Positions 23,812 through 34,127 are shown, numbered from the stretch's first letter. The stretch: 64,000 nt of DNA from an uncultured Pelagibacteraceae bacterium (GCA_902571525.1 CACGCL010000002.1:1-64000); one strand, 5' to 3'. A program made the numbers and translations. Notes: generated from the letters alone by a model not told the origin.

Positions 23812-24584
23812 TGAGTATTAAATTTATTATTTTAGGTTGCGGTAGTTCCCTAGGGGTACCAAGAATTGATGGTTTTTTCGGTAATTGTGATCCTAAAAAT
23901 AAAAAAAATTATCGTACTAGGTGCTGTGCACTAATAAAAACCAAAAATAAAAATGTTCTAATCGATACTTCACCTGATTTGAAACAACAGTTAATTAAAA
24001 ATAAGATCTCTAATATTAACAAAGTTTTCTACACTCATCATCATGCAGACCAAACACATGGTATTAATGAGTTACGTTTTTTTTATTTAAAAAATAGAGA
24101 CAAAATTGATATATATACAAATAGTTTAACTAAAAAATATTTGTTTAATTCCTTTGGATACTGCTTTAAAAAAAGCAAAGATTACCCGCCAATATTACAA
24201 AATAATTCTTTAAAAAAAAGACATTCATATAAAGATAATAAAAAAACTATTAAACTTAAATGTATAGAAGTGGAGCATGGGAACATAAATAGTGTCTGTT
24301 ATGTAGTAAATAATAAATTAGCCTATGCTAGTGATGTCAGTAAAATACATAATAAAGATTTTAAAACCCTTAAAAATTTAAAATATCTGGTGATAGATTG
24401 TTTGCAATACAATCATCACCCGTCACATTATTGTTTGTCAGAAATTTTAGTTCTTATAAAAAAAATCAAACCAAAAAAGACTGTTTTAACAAATTTAGCT
24501 AGCTCTATTGATTATGCTAAAATCAAGAAAATCTTGCCAAAAAATATAATCCCTGCTTATGACGGTTTAACATTAACTATTTAA
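23811..24584 (+). CDS. MBL-fold metallohydrolase (PhnP-like)
   Basis: ILGCGSSLGVPR, YTHHHADQTHGINELR. Confidence 0.92.
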   Translation: MSIKFIILGCGSSLGVPRIDGFFGNCDPKNKKNYRTRCCALIKTKNKNVLIDTSPDLKQQLIKNKISNINKVFYTHHHADQTHGINELRFFYLKNRDKIDIYTNSLTKKYLFNSFGYCFKKSKDYPPILQNNSLKKRHSYKDNKKTIKLKCIEVEHGNINSVCYVVNNKLAYASDVSKIHNKDFKTLKNLKYLVIDCLQYNHHPSHYCLSEILVLIKKIKPKKTVLTNLASSIDYAKIKKILPKNIIPAYDGLTLTI

Positions 24585-25139
24585 TAAAGTCTCTATTTTA
24601 GAAATTATTTTTTTTGATTTTGGTTTTGTAAAAGAAGAAAATGTCTCTTCAACTTTTCCTTCCTGATTAATTAAAATTTTATGAAAATTCCATTTAGGTA
24701 CAGCTGATTTTCCGTGATTGTTTTTTGCCCATTTGAATATCTCATGAGCATTATCGCCTTTAACATCATAAATAGATGTAATAGGAAAAGTTATATTAAA
24801 ATTTACTTCACAAAACTCTTTAACTTCATTTTCATTTTTTTTCTCTTGGTTAAATGAATTTGAGGGTACCGCCAAGACTAAAAGACCTTTTTCTCCATAT
24901 TTGTCCCAAATATTTTGCATATCATTATATTGATTAGTAAAACCACAGTAGCTTGCGGTATTTACTAATAATATAGCTTTTTTATTTTTAAATTTTTTTA
25001 GTTTAATTAATTTACCATCAACAAGCTCAACTGAAAAATCAAAAAAGATTTTTTCATAGTTAGCTAAAGTTTTATTTGAAAAAAAAAACATTGTTAAAAA
25101 TAAAATTAATATTAACTTTTCAAATTTTTTAAAGTTCAT
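24573..25139 (-). CDS. Glutathione peroxidase family protein with signal peptide
   Basis: VNTASYCGFTNQY, WNFHKILIN; N-terminal hydrophobic leader ending TLA. Confidence 0.92.
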   Translation of the reverse strand: MNFKKFEKLILILFLTMFFFSNKTLANYEKIFFDFSVELVDGKLIKLKKFKNKKAILLVNTASYCGFTNQYNDMQNIWDKYGEKGLLVLAVPSNSFNQEKKNENEVKEFCEVNFNITFPITSIYDVKGDNAHEIFKWAKNNHGKSAVPKWNFHKILINQEGKVEETFSSFTKPKSKKIISKIETLLNS

Positions 25140-26308
25140 TTCTTAGGTGACAATAATATAAGAAAATATCCAAATAAAGTTGATAATAATGACCCACCTA
25201 AAACTCCTATTTTAACCCCATCCATATAATTCATGTTTTCTATAAAAGCTAAATTTCCAACAAAAAGGCTCATTGTGAAACCAATCCCTGTTAAAACCCC
25301 AACTCCATAAAAACTTATCCAATTAGCATTCGATGGCATTTGTGCTAATTTAAATTTAATTGATAGATATGAAAATATAAAAACACCAAATTGTTTTCCT
25401 AAAAATAATCCTAATAAAATTCCTAATGGCACTTTTGACGTAAATGAAGACAAAGATAGACCTTCCAGTGATACACCTGCATTTGCAAAAGCAAACAAAG
25501 GCATAATACCAAAAGCTACATAAGGACTAATAGCATGCTCAATTTTAATCAGTAATGAAAATTCTTTTGGTTTTTTTCTATGGGGTATAGTTGTAGCTAG
25601 TAATACACCTGCTATTGTTGCATGTATGCCTGATTGATGAGTGAAATCCCACATTACAACACCAATCAAAAGATAAAGTATGAAATTTTTAATATTAAAT
25701 TTGTTAAGAATTAAAAGTAAAATAAACGATATTAAAATTAACCCTAAGTAATGAACTTTTAAGTCCCCTGTATAGAAAAATGCAATAATAACAATTGCTC
25801 CCAAATCATCTATTATTGCTAAAGCTGTTAAGAACACTTTTAATGATATTGGAACTCTTGAGCCTAGCAATGATAACACTCCTAATGAAAAAGCTATGTC
25901 TGTTGCTGAGGGTATAGCCCATCCTCTTAGTGTTTCTGTATCTCCATAATTAATAAAGATATAGACAAGTGCTGGAACAACCATTCCTCCAATAGCCCCC
26001 ATAATCGGTAACATTGCTTGTTTAAAATTAGATAATTCACCTTCTATAAACTCTCTTTTAATTTCTAATGTTACGAAAAAGAAGAATACCGCCATTAATG
26101 CATCGTTTATCCAATGAAGAACTGAAAGTTTTAGACCAAAATTATTTATTCCTATAAATAAGTAAGTTTCCAAAGTATCAAAATAAATTTTTGACAAATC
26201 AGAATTACTTACTATCAAAGCTAGTATTGCGCTAATTAATAACACCAATCCACTAGCAGCTTCTAATTTAAAAAACCATTTGAATGGACTGGATAAATAT
26301 CTTAACAT
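25136..26308 (-). CDS. nhaA: Na+/H+ antiporter NhaA
   Basis: WINDALMAVFFFFVTLEIKREFIEGEL, SATDIAFSLGVL, DDLGAIVIIAFFYT. Confidence 0.97.
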   Translation of the reverse strand: MLRYLSSPFKWFFKLEAASGLVLLISAILALIVSNSDLSKIYFDTLETYLFIGINNFGLKLSVLHWINDALMAVFFFFVTLEIKREFIEGELSNFKQAMLPIMGAIGGMVVPALVYIFINYGDTETLRGWAIPSATDIAFSLGVLSLLGSRVPISLKVFLTALAIIDDLGAIVIIAFFYTGDLKVHYLGLILISFILLLILNKFNIKNFILYLLIGVVMWDFTHQSGIHATIAGVLLATTIPHRKKPKEFSLLIKIEHAISPYVAFGIMPLFAFANAGVSLEGLSLSSFTSKVPLGILLGLFLGKQFGVFIFSYLSIKFKLAQMPSNANWISFYGVGVLTGIGFTMSLFVGNLAFIENMNYMDGVKIGVLGGSLLSTLFGYFLILLSPKK

Positions 26309-26309
26309 T

Positions 26310-26774
26310 TTAATTAATTAAATTTATTGTAAACAATTTTATATCTATCAAACTTTGATATAAATTATCTAAATAAAAATCTATGTTTGGGATAATATTA
26401 CCTATTGCCCCTTTAAAAGTATCTATTAATAAGACTAAAGCAATTATTGATATCAATATAACTAACAATAATTTTAAATAACTTTTGTTTTTTTCTTTTT
26501 TGATTGCAGGTAAATATTTTTTATTTTTATTTAATTTAGTGGTATTATTTTTAGTACTCTCAGTTTTTTCTATGCTATTAGTAATTACTTCTTTTTTTTC
26601 GATTTCAACTGACTCATTAGCATTTATCAAAATTTTATTATGCTTCTTATTTTCACTTGGTTTATAAAACCATGTATGATTACAAGCCCCACATTTTAAC
26701 AATCTTCCATTCTCAGGTATTAATTTTTCATCAATATTGAATCTTTTTTGATCACATGGGCAAACAATAATCAT
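26310..26774 (-). CDS. Zinc-ribbon (MJ0042-type) membrane-anchored protein
   Basis: MIIVCPCDQKRFNIDEKLIPENGRLLKCGACNHTWFY plus one TM segment. Confidence 0.85.
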   Translation of the reverse strand: MIIVCPCDQKRFNIDEKLIPENGRLLKCGACNHTWFYKPSENKKHNKILINANESVEIEKKEVITNSIEKTESTKNNTTKLNKNKKYLPAIKKEKNKSYLKLLLVILISIIALVLLIDTFKGAIGNIIPNIDFYLDNLYQSLIDIKLFTINLIN

Positions 26775-26868
26775 AAATTCCTATATACCAGATTCTAATT
26801 AAAATTCTTTTATTTTTGACCTATTTATCCTTTGAAAATTACCTTATCTGCTGTAATAGTAATAAATT

Positions 26869-26945
<77 letters not shown>

Positions 26946-26948
26946 TTT

Positions 26949-27239
26949 ATGACAAAAAAAAAAGCTAAAATATATAAACCTACCAAAACATCAATGCAAT
27001 CAGGGATTGGTAGTACTAAAAAATGGGTACTTGAGTATATAATAGACGAATCAACCTCCATAAATCCTCTGATGGGCTGGGAAAGTTCATCTAATACTCT
27101 TTCAGAATTAAAACTTTTTTTTGATAGCAAAGATCAGGCCATAGATTATGCTAATAAAAATAAAATTGAATTTATTATTATTGAAAATAATAAAAGATCA
27201 TTTGTTAAAAAGACATATACTGATAATTTTCTAAAATAA
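26949..27239 (+). CDS. ETC complex I subunit (NDUFS4-like) family protein
   Basis: KWVLEYI...NPLMGWESSSNTLSELKLFFDSKDQAIDYANKN. Confidence 0.9.
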   Translation: MTKKKAKIYKPTKTSMQSGIGSTKKWVLEYIIDESTSINPLMGWESSSNTLSELKLFFDSKDQAIDYANKNKIEFIIIENNKRSFVKKTYTDNFLK

Positions 27240-28228
27240 TGTTTAAGTTTTTCACAAATAAACAGTGGTATCCATGGAGTATTTTTGGGTCACTAATAAT
27301 ATTAGTCTCTACTTGGTACCAAGTTCAACTAGACGTTATGATAAATCAATGGTTTGGTGAATTTTATGACACCTTACAAAAAGCTTTAACTACACCTAAT
27401 TCCGTATCCGAAAAAGAGTTTATATCTTATCTTTTAACATTTGCAAAAATAGCTGGTGTTTGGATGGTCATATCTGTTGCTACAGACTATTTTACAAGTC
27501 ATTGGACTTTTAGATGGAGAACAGCTATGGCAAATTATTATCACGAAAACTGGAATAAAGCTAGACTAACTGAAGGCGCTTCTCAAAGAGTTCAAGAAGA
27601 TACTTTGAAATTTGCAAGAATTATGGAAGGTCTAGGTGTTGAACTTCTTAGAAGTCTTATGACACTAATTGCTTTTTTACCAATATTGTGGGGCCTGTCT
27701 AAACAAATAACTATGTTACCTTTTTTTGGTGAAGTAAATCATGCTTTAGTTTGGGTTGCTATAATAACTGCGTTAGGGGGTACTTTAATACTTGCTGCAG
27801 TAGGATTTAAATTACCAGGTATTGAATATGATATTCAAAAAGAAGAGGCAGCATATAGAAAAGAATTAGTTTTAGGTGAGGACAATGTTAATAACGCGGG
27901 ATCTAAAAGTGTAAATTTTTTATATGGAAATGTAAAAAAAATTCATTTTAAAATGTATTTTCATTATTTATATTTTAATGCAGTAAAATGGAGTTATTTA
28001 CAGGGTATGGTTATCGTACCTTACTTAGCTTTAGCACCAACAATTGTTACTGGCGCTATAACATTAGGTTTTGTGCAACAAATAGCAAGAGCCTTTAATA
28101 AAGTAGAAAATTCTTTACAATATCTAGTAAGAAGCTGGCCAATAATAGTTGAGTTAATTTCAGTTCATAGAAGATTATCCGAGTTTGAGACCAAATTAAA
28201 TAATGCTAGAGATGAAGTTAAGATTTAA
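27239..28228 (+). CDS. SbmA/BacA-like inner-membrane transporter
   Basis: WFGEFYDTLQKAL, HWTFRWRTAMANYYHENW, GASQRVQEDTLKFARIME. Confidence 0.92.
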   Translation: MFKFFTNKQWYPWSIFGSLIILVSTWYQVQLDVMINQWFGEFYDTLQKALTTPNSVSEKEFISYLLTFAKIAGVWMVISVATDYFTSHWTFRWRTAMANYYHENWNKARLTEGASQRVQEDTLKFARIMEGLGVELLRSLMTLIAFLPILWGLSKQITMLPFFGEVNHALVWVAIITALGGTLILAAVGFKLPGIEYDIQKEEAAYRKELVLGEDNVNNAGSKSVNFLYGNVKKIHFKMYFHYLYFNAVKWSYLQGMVIVPYLALAPTIVTGAITLGFVQQIARAFNKVENSLQYLVRSWPIIVELISVHRRLSEFETKLNNARDEVKI

Positions 28229-29178
28229 TGGATATTGAAGAAAAATTTTTAAAATATTTCATAAAAGTTACGCAACAGGCGTCAATTGCAACTTTTCCCA
28301 AAATTGGAAATAAAAATAAAAATGAAGTAGATGCTCTTGCCACTGATACTATGCGAAAAATATTGAATAAAATAGAGATGAAAGGAAGAGTTGTTATTGG
28401 AGAGGGCGAACTAGATGAAGCACCAATGTTATATATTGGAGAAATACTTGGAAAAAATGATAAACCAGAAATTGATATTGCAGTGGATCCTTTAGAAGGA
28501 ACTAATTTTGCTGCAAATAATTTACCAGGAGCATTGTCTGTTATTGCAGCAACATATAAGAATAATTTATTACATGCACCAGAAACCTATATGGAAAAAA
28601 TTGCTTATGGATCAAATATTGAAGCAGGTGTGGTAGATTTAGATAACAACTTTAAACAAAATGTTAAAAATTTAGCTGATTTTAAAAATAAAAATTTAGA
28701 AGATATGTCCATTTGTCTCTTAGATAGACCTAGACACAGCAAAATAATAAATGAGGCAAAAAAATTAAATGTCAAAATTAAATTAATATCAGATGGAGAC
28801 GTTTCTGGTGCTATTTTAGTGACAAATGAAAAGTACGATGTTGATATTTTTTTAGGTATAGGAGGTGGTCCAGAAGGTGTTCTCGCAGCCTGTGCTCTTG
28901 ATGCATATAATTGTGGATTTCAAGGAAGGTTTATCTTTGAGGATGGTAAATCAATTAAAAGAGCGAAAGATATGGGTATTAAAGATTTAAAAAAAAAATA
29001 TAATTTAAAAGACATAGTTAAAGGAGATAGTATTTTTTGTGCAACAGGTATAACTAAAGGGGAATTGGTAAATGGTATAGAGGTTTTAGGTGATTATTTT
29101 ATGACAGATACTTTCGTTACACATAAGAGTAAAAATATAAAAATGAACGTGAAAGAAAAAGTTAAAAAGATTTCATGA
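28228..29178 (+). CDS. glpX: Class II fructose-1,6-bisphosphatase
   Basis: GEGELDEAPMLYIGE, DPLEGTN, GIGGGPEGVLAA. Confidence 0.96.
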   Translation: MDIEEKFLKYFIKVTQQASIATFPKIGNKNKNEVDALATDTMRKILNKIEMKGRVVIGEGELDEAPMLYIGEILGKNDKPEIDIAVDPLEGTNFAANNLPGALSVIAATYKNNLLHAPETYMEKIAYGSNIEAGVVDLDNNFKQNVKNLADFKNKNLEDMSICLLDRPRHSKIINEAKKLNVKIKLISDGDVSGAILVTNEKYDVDIFLGIGGGPEGVLAACALDAYNCGFQGRFIFEDGKSIKRAKDMGIKDLKKKYNLKDIVKGDSIFCATGITKGELVNGIEVLGDYFMTDTFVTHKSKNIKMNVKEKVKKIS

Positions 29179-30860
29179 TCTCAATCTCAGGAAAAAAATG
29201 GACTGAGAGGAGCGTAAACAATAAAATTATTGAAAAAATATCTATAGATAACAACTTCACTTACGATTTATCAAAACTAGTTTTAAGTCGAAATTATACA
29301 AATACAGAATTAAACTATTTAAAACATGAATATAATTTTGTTAATCCATTTATAAACAACATTGATTTTATAAGTGCATCCAAATTATTATTAAAAATTT
29401 TTAAAAAGAAAGGCTCTGTATTAATTTATGGTGATTATGATGTAGATGGTGTTAGCTCTATTTCAATATTAGTGAATTTTTTAAATCATATAAAAATTCC
29501 AAATTATTATATAATACCTAATAGATTTGTTGATGGATATGGACCAAATCTCAATCTAATTAAAAAAAAATTAAAGAATAATACAGAATTAGTTATATTT
29601 GTTGATTGTGGCACTAATTCAATTGATGTTATTAATTTTTTAAAAAAAAGGAATATAGAAGTATTAGTAATAGATCATCATTTTATTAATAATAAATTAG
29701 ATCCAGATTTAATCATGATAAATCCAATGAAAAACTCAAACGAATATATGAGTCAAAATTTTTCTTCTTCTGCTTTAACTTTTTATTTAATAGATTTAAT
29801 AAACACTAAGATAAAAAAAAAAATTAACATTAATAATTTTCTTTTCTTTGCATTTTTAGGAACAATTTGTGATTTAATGCCTTTACGACATCTAAATAGA
29901 CACATGTCTAAAATTGCTTTAAATAAATTATCAAAAATCGATAATCCTGGTATAAAGAATATTATAAATTTTTTATCTCTCAAAAGATCTATTAACTATT
30001 CTGATGTTGCTTATTCCATAGGTCCAATGATTAATTCTCCTGGAAGATTAAAAGACGCAAATCTTTCCGTTGATTTATTTTGCTCTACAAATGAAAGTAA
30101 AATTAAAAAGATTATTAACGAAATTAATTTATTAAATATTAAAAGAAAAGAAATAGAAAAATTTTGTATCAAACTAATTAATACAGATAAATATTTGAAA
30201 AAAGATGAAGTCATTTTTGAAGTTAATTCATCATTTCATGAAGGTATACTTGGTATTATTGCAGGTAAATTAAAAGATAAGTTTAATAAACCTGCTTTTA
30301 TATTTACTAATTCTAATGATGTTTATAAAGGTTCTGCTCGATCAACTAATGAATTCAAATTAAATGGTTTATTAAATAAACTTTTAAATTCTAAAATAAT
30401 TGATTGTGGTGGTGGACATAATTTAGCCGCTGGTTTCGTTGTTAATAAAGAAAAAATAAATATTTTTAAAGAATTTGTAAATAATGAATATTTAAAATCC
30501 AAAAAAAAAAATTCTTTTTATTATGATTTTAAAAAAATTTTACCAAAAAATAATTCCACTATTTTTACTGATTTAAAAAAGTTAGAACCGTTTGGCAATG
30601 AGAATCTTGAACCATTATTTTTATTTGAAAACGTTAAATCGATCAAAGCAAAAGTTCTTAACTGTCGCCATATCAGTTGTATTTTAAAAAGTAATATGAA
30701 TGGATCTATGCAGTCAATCGCTTTTGACGCAGTCGATACACCTATTGGTAATTATCTAATTAATTTTAAAAAAAAATTCAGTTTGATTGGAACTATTGAC
30801 CAATATATATGGAATGGTAAAAAAAAAATTCAAATTATCATTAAAGATTTATTATTATAA
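29175..30860 (+). CDS. recJ: Single-stranded-DNA-specific exonuclease RecJ
   Basis: YGDYDVDGVSS, DCGTNS, DHHFI, GGGHNLAAGF. Confidence 0.95.
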   Translation: MISISGKKWTERSVNNKIIEKISIDNNFTYDLSKLVLSRNYTNTELNYLKHEYNFVNPFINNIDFISASKLLLKIFKKKGSVLIYGDYDVDGVSSISILVNFLNHIKIPNYYIIPNRFVDGYGPNLNLIKKKLKNNTELVIFVDCGTNSIDVINFLKKRNIEVLVIDHHFINNKLDPDLIMINPMKNSNEYMSQNFSSSALTFYLIDLINTKIKKKININNFLFFAFLGTICDLMPLRHLNRHMSKIALNKLSKIDNPGIKNIINFLSLKRSINYSDVAYSIGPMINSPGRLKDANLSVDLFCSTNESKIKKIINEINLLNIKRKEIEKFCIKLINTDKYLKKDEVIFEVNSSFHEGILGIIAGKLKDKFNKPAFIFTNSNDVYKGSARSTNEFKLNGLLNKLLNSKIIDCGGGHNLAAGFVVNKEKINIFKEFVNNEYLKSKKKNSFYYDFKKILPKNNSTIFTDLKKLEPFGNENLEPLFLFENVKSIKAKVLNCRHISCILKSNMNGSMQSIAFDAVDTPIGNYLINFKKKFSLIGTIDQYIWNGKKKIQIIIKDLLL

Positions 30861-30910
30861 TTTCTTTAAACTTGATTAATTTTTTTTTTTGCAATAAAAG
30901 ACTGGTTTTT

Positions 30911-30985
30911 GGTCCCTTCGTCTATCGGTTAGGACACATGGTTTTCATCCATGAAAGAGGGGTTCGATTCCCCTAGGGACCGCCA
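30911..30985 (+). tRNA. tRNA-Glu (TTC), CCA encoded
   Basis: 75-nt cloverleaf; anticodon stem/loop CATGG(TTTTCAT)CCATG; T-loop GGTTCGATTCC; CCA. Confidence 0.97.
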
Positions 30986-30987
30986 GT

Positions 30988-31248
30988 ATGAAATATTACG
31001 TTTATTTGATAGTAACTACACAAACAAAAAGTAAAAAAAGGCTTTCCTATGTTGGTTACACAAATAACATAAAAAAAAGACTATTTTTGCATAACAATTC
31101 TAAAGGTGCTAAATTCACTAGAGGTAGATATTGGCAACTTGCTTATACTAAGGGGTATGAATCTAAAAATATTGCTTTAAAAGAGGAATATATACTTAAA
31201 CACAATTATAAATTAAGAAACAAGATTAAAAAACTTTTTTTTAGATAA
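30988..31248 (+). CDS. GIY-YIG nuclease family protein (UPF0213-like)
   Basis: YYVYLIVTTQTKSKKRLSYVGYTNNIKKRLFLHN...GAKFTRGRYWQLAY. Confidence 0.9.
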   Translation: MKYYVYLIVTTQTKSKKRLSYVGYTNNIKKRLFLHNNSKGAKFTRGRYWQLAYTKGYESKNIALKEEYILKHNYKLRNKIKKLFFR

Positions 31249-33363
31249 ATGAAGATATCTGTTTTACTCCCATATAAAGAAAATTTTTCATCTGTCAACG
31301 CTGGTGCTGTTTCTCTATTTGTAAAAGATACTATTCAAAATAGTAAATTTTCTAAAAATTCTTTTATTTTTGGAAATATGACTAATCAAAAACCTTTCCT
31401 AAAAAACTACATTAATATTAAATTAAACAGATCATTAATACAAAGTAATTCAAAAAATTACATAATTAAGTTTTTAGAAAAAGAAAAAATGATAAATTCA
31501 GACATAATTGAAATACATAATAGACCTAACTACATTAAATTTTTAAATAACTTACAAAATAAAAAAATTATTTTATATTTTCATAATGACCCATTATCAA
31601 TGAATGGATCTAAATCAGAAGCAGACAGATTGTTTTTATTAAATAAAATCGATAAAATTTTATTTAATAGTGAATGGTCTCAAGAAAGATTTTTTATTGG
31701 CATTGATAATAAAAGGCTACTTAAACAAAAAACATCAGTTTGCTATCAGTCAACCAACAGAACAAAAATAAATTTTACTAAAAAAAAAAATTTAATTTCT
31801 TTTATAGGTAAATTAAATAGCGCAAAAGGATATGATATTTTTGGGAAAACAATAATTAAAATTTTAAATAAATACGAAGACTGGAAAGCAGTAGTGATTG
31901 GAGATGAACCAAGAGAGAAATTATTTTTTGGGCACAAAAATCTCAAAATTTGTGGTTATGTAAAACACGATAAAGTATTAAATATTTTAAAAAAAGTTAG
32001 TATTTCAGTAGTTTGCTCGAGATGGGAAGAGCCTTTTGGCAGAACAAGTTTAGAAGCAGCTAGTAGGGGCTGCGCTGTAATCATAAGTAACAGGGGAGGA
32101 TTACCTGAAACTTCTAAAAATGCTTTAATTTTAAAAACACTTTCCACAGAAGAATTATATAAAAAAATTGAAACTCTTATCTTAAATAAAAAATTATTGT
32201 TAAAATCACAAAAACTTAATTATAAAAATTTTGAGTTCGATCATAAGTATATTTCCAATTTGATTGATGGGATAAGAGACACATTTGTTGTCAACAAAAG
32301 ATTTTATACACAAAAAGAGCATTCCTTTAAAATTATGCACATAACTAATTTAAATGAACGTTTTGATGGTAGGCTACACTACAATACTGGGCGTAGACTT
32401 AACAATGGTTTTATAAGAAATGGTCACAATGTATTAACATTAAGCGATAGAGATATTATTCATAATTATAAAAGTTTGAAAGATTTTTCAGGCAAGCAGA
32501 CTTTACAAAATAAAATTATTGAGTCATTCAATAATTTTAAACCAGATATAGTAATTTTGGGACACGCTGATAGAGTTTTAAATTCAACTTTATCTAAAAT
32601 TAAAGATATTAATAAAAATGTAATTTTTTCTCAGTGGTTTTTAGACCCGTTATCAAAGTTTGGACCAGATCATAAAAGTAATTCAAAAAGAATTTTAGAT
32701 AAAATTAATTTTTTAGATACTACTTTTTTGACAACAGATCCATCTGCCTTATCTATCGATATACCTAACTCTTATTTTATGCCAAATCCTGCAGATAATT
32801 CATTTGAAACATTAAATAACTTTAATAGAAATTGTCCATTTGATGTTTTTTTCGCAATGAGCCATGGCGTTCATAGAGGGCAATTAAAGTCAGGGAAGGG
32901 CGATGATAGAGAAAATTTTATAAATAAATTAATTAATTTGAACAAAGATATAAAATTTGATGTATACGGAATGAACAACGTTCAACCTATTTGGGCAGAT
33001 CAGTTTATTAAGAAAATAGCCAATTCTTACATGGGATTGAATTTAAGCAGAGGTAAACCTATAAAATATTATAGTAGTGATAGAATAGTACAACTAGTCG
33101 GTAATGGTTTATTAACATTTATAGATGAAAATACTTTATTGACTGATTTTTTTTCAAATAAAGAAATTATTTTTTATAAAAATATCCATGACCTTAGTAA
33201 TAAATTAAACAAATATAAGATTGATAAAAGAGAAGGGAAAAAAATAGCAAAAAATGGCAAAAAAAAATATTTAAAATATTTTAATTCAGATATTGTATCT
33301 GAATATATTTTGTCTAAATCATTTGATTATAAAATGAAAAAAACCGCTATTTGGAATCAATAA
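31249..33363 (+). CDS. Two-domain glycosyltransferase (GT4-like N-term plus CgeB/YkvP-like C-term)
   Basis: N-term 'EEPFGRTSLEAASRGCAVIISNRGGLPE'; second start-like domain 'KIMHITNLNERFDGRLHYNTGRRLNNGFIRNGHNV' after ~360 aa. Confidence 0.8.
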   Translation: MKISVLLPYKENFSSVNAGAVSLFVKDTIQNSKFSKNSFIFGNMTNQKPFLKNYINIKLNRSLIQSNSKNYIIKFLEKEKMINSDIIEIHNRPNYIKFLNNLQNKKIILYFHNDPLSMNGSKSEADRLFLLNKIDKILFNSEWSQERFFIGIDNKRLLKQKTSVCYQSTNRTKINFTKKKNLISFIGKLNSAKGYDIFGKTIIKILNKYEDWKAVVIGDEPREKLFFGHKNLKICGYVKHDKVLNILKKVSISVVCSRWEEPFGRTSLEAASRGCAVIISNRGGLPETSKNALILKTLSTEELYKKIETLILNKKLLLKSQKLNYKNFEFDHKYISNLIDGIRDTFVVNKRFYTQKEHSFKIMHITNLNERFDGRLHYNTGRRLNNGFIRNGHNVLTLSDRDIIHNYKSLKDFSGKQTLQNKIIESFNNFKPDIVILGHADRVLNSTLSKIKDINKNVIFSQWFLDPLSKFGPDHKSNSKRILDKINFLDTTFLTTDPSALSIDIPNSYFMPNPADNSFETLNNFNRNCPFDVFFAMSHGVHRGQLKSGKGDDRENFINKLINLNKDIKFDVYGMNNVQPIWADQFIKKIANSYMGLNLSRGKPIKYYSSDRIVQLVGNGLLTFIDENTLLTDFFSNKEIIFYKNIHDLSNKLNKYKIDKREGKKIAKNGKKKYLKYFNSDIVSEYILSKSFDYKMKKTAIWNQ

Positions 33364-33377
33364 GTTAAATAATTGAA

Positions 33378-34127
33378 TTGAAAACAATGAAATTAGACGA
33401 AAAATTAAAAAACAAATATTTATCTAAAAAAAAAATGAATTTTTTTAAATTAGGCTATTTTTTTTATCAATATATTAAATCCATTAAAATATTGCGTAAA
33501 AGACCTTTCCATTCAAATTGGGGCATAGATATAATGGCAGAAGATTATTTTAAAAATAAAAATAACGGGTTTTTTATCGACATAGGCTGTCATCAACCAT
33601 TAATAAATAATAATACTTATATTTTATATAAAAAAGGCTGGAGAGGTATCAATATTGATCTGGATTTTGGAGCAATTGATATGTTCAATTTTTTTAGAAA
33701 AGGTGACACCAACATACAAGCTGCAATATCTAATTCAGTTGGTAAAAAAAATCTCTATTTTTTTCACAATCGCTCTGCAATTAATACTTTGTCACAAAAT
33801 GCTAAAAATAAAGCACGTGAGATAAGGGAAGTAGAAACTTCTACATTAAATAATATTATTGAAAATACTCATTTTAAAAATAAAGAGGTAGATTTTTTAA
33901 GTATTGATGTTGAGGGCACAGAAATAGATGTTTTACGAGGATTAGATTTTGAAAAATATAAGCCTAAACTTGTTGTCTTAGAATTTATTCTTTCTGATGT
34001 TTCAGAATATTATAATCTAAAAATAGATAGTATTTTAAACTCATCGATAAATAAATTTATGGAAGACCAAAACTATAAATTAGTTAATTGGATACATGAT
34101 GATCTAGTATACGTACCAAACAATTAA
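33378..34127 (+). CDS. FkbM family methyltransferase
   Basis: GFFIDIGCHQPLINNNTY, DFLSIDVEGTEIDVLRGLDF. Confidence 0.88.
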   Translation: MKTMKLDEKLKNKYLSKKKMNFFKLGYFFYQYIKSIKILRKRPFHSNWGIDIMAEDYFKNKNNGFFIDIGCHQPLINNNTYILYKKGWRGINIDLDFGAIDMFNFFRKGDTNIQAAISNSVGKKNLYFFHNRSAINTLSQNAKNKAREIREVETSTLNNIIENTHFKNKEVDFLSIDVEGTEIDVLRGLDFEKYKPKLVVLEFILSDVSEYYNLKIDSILNSSINKFMEDQNYKLVNWIHDDLVYVPNN

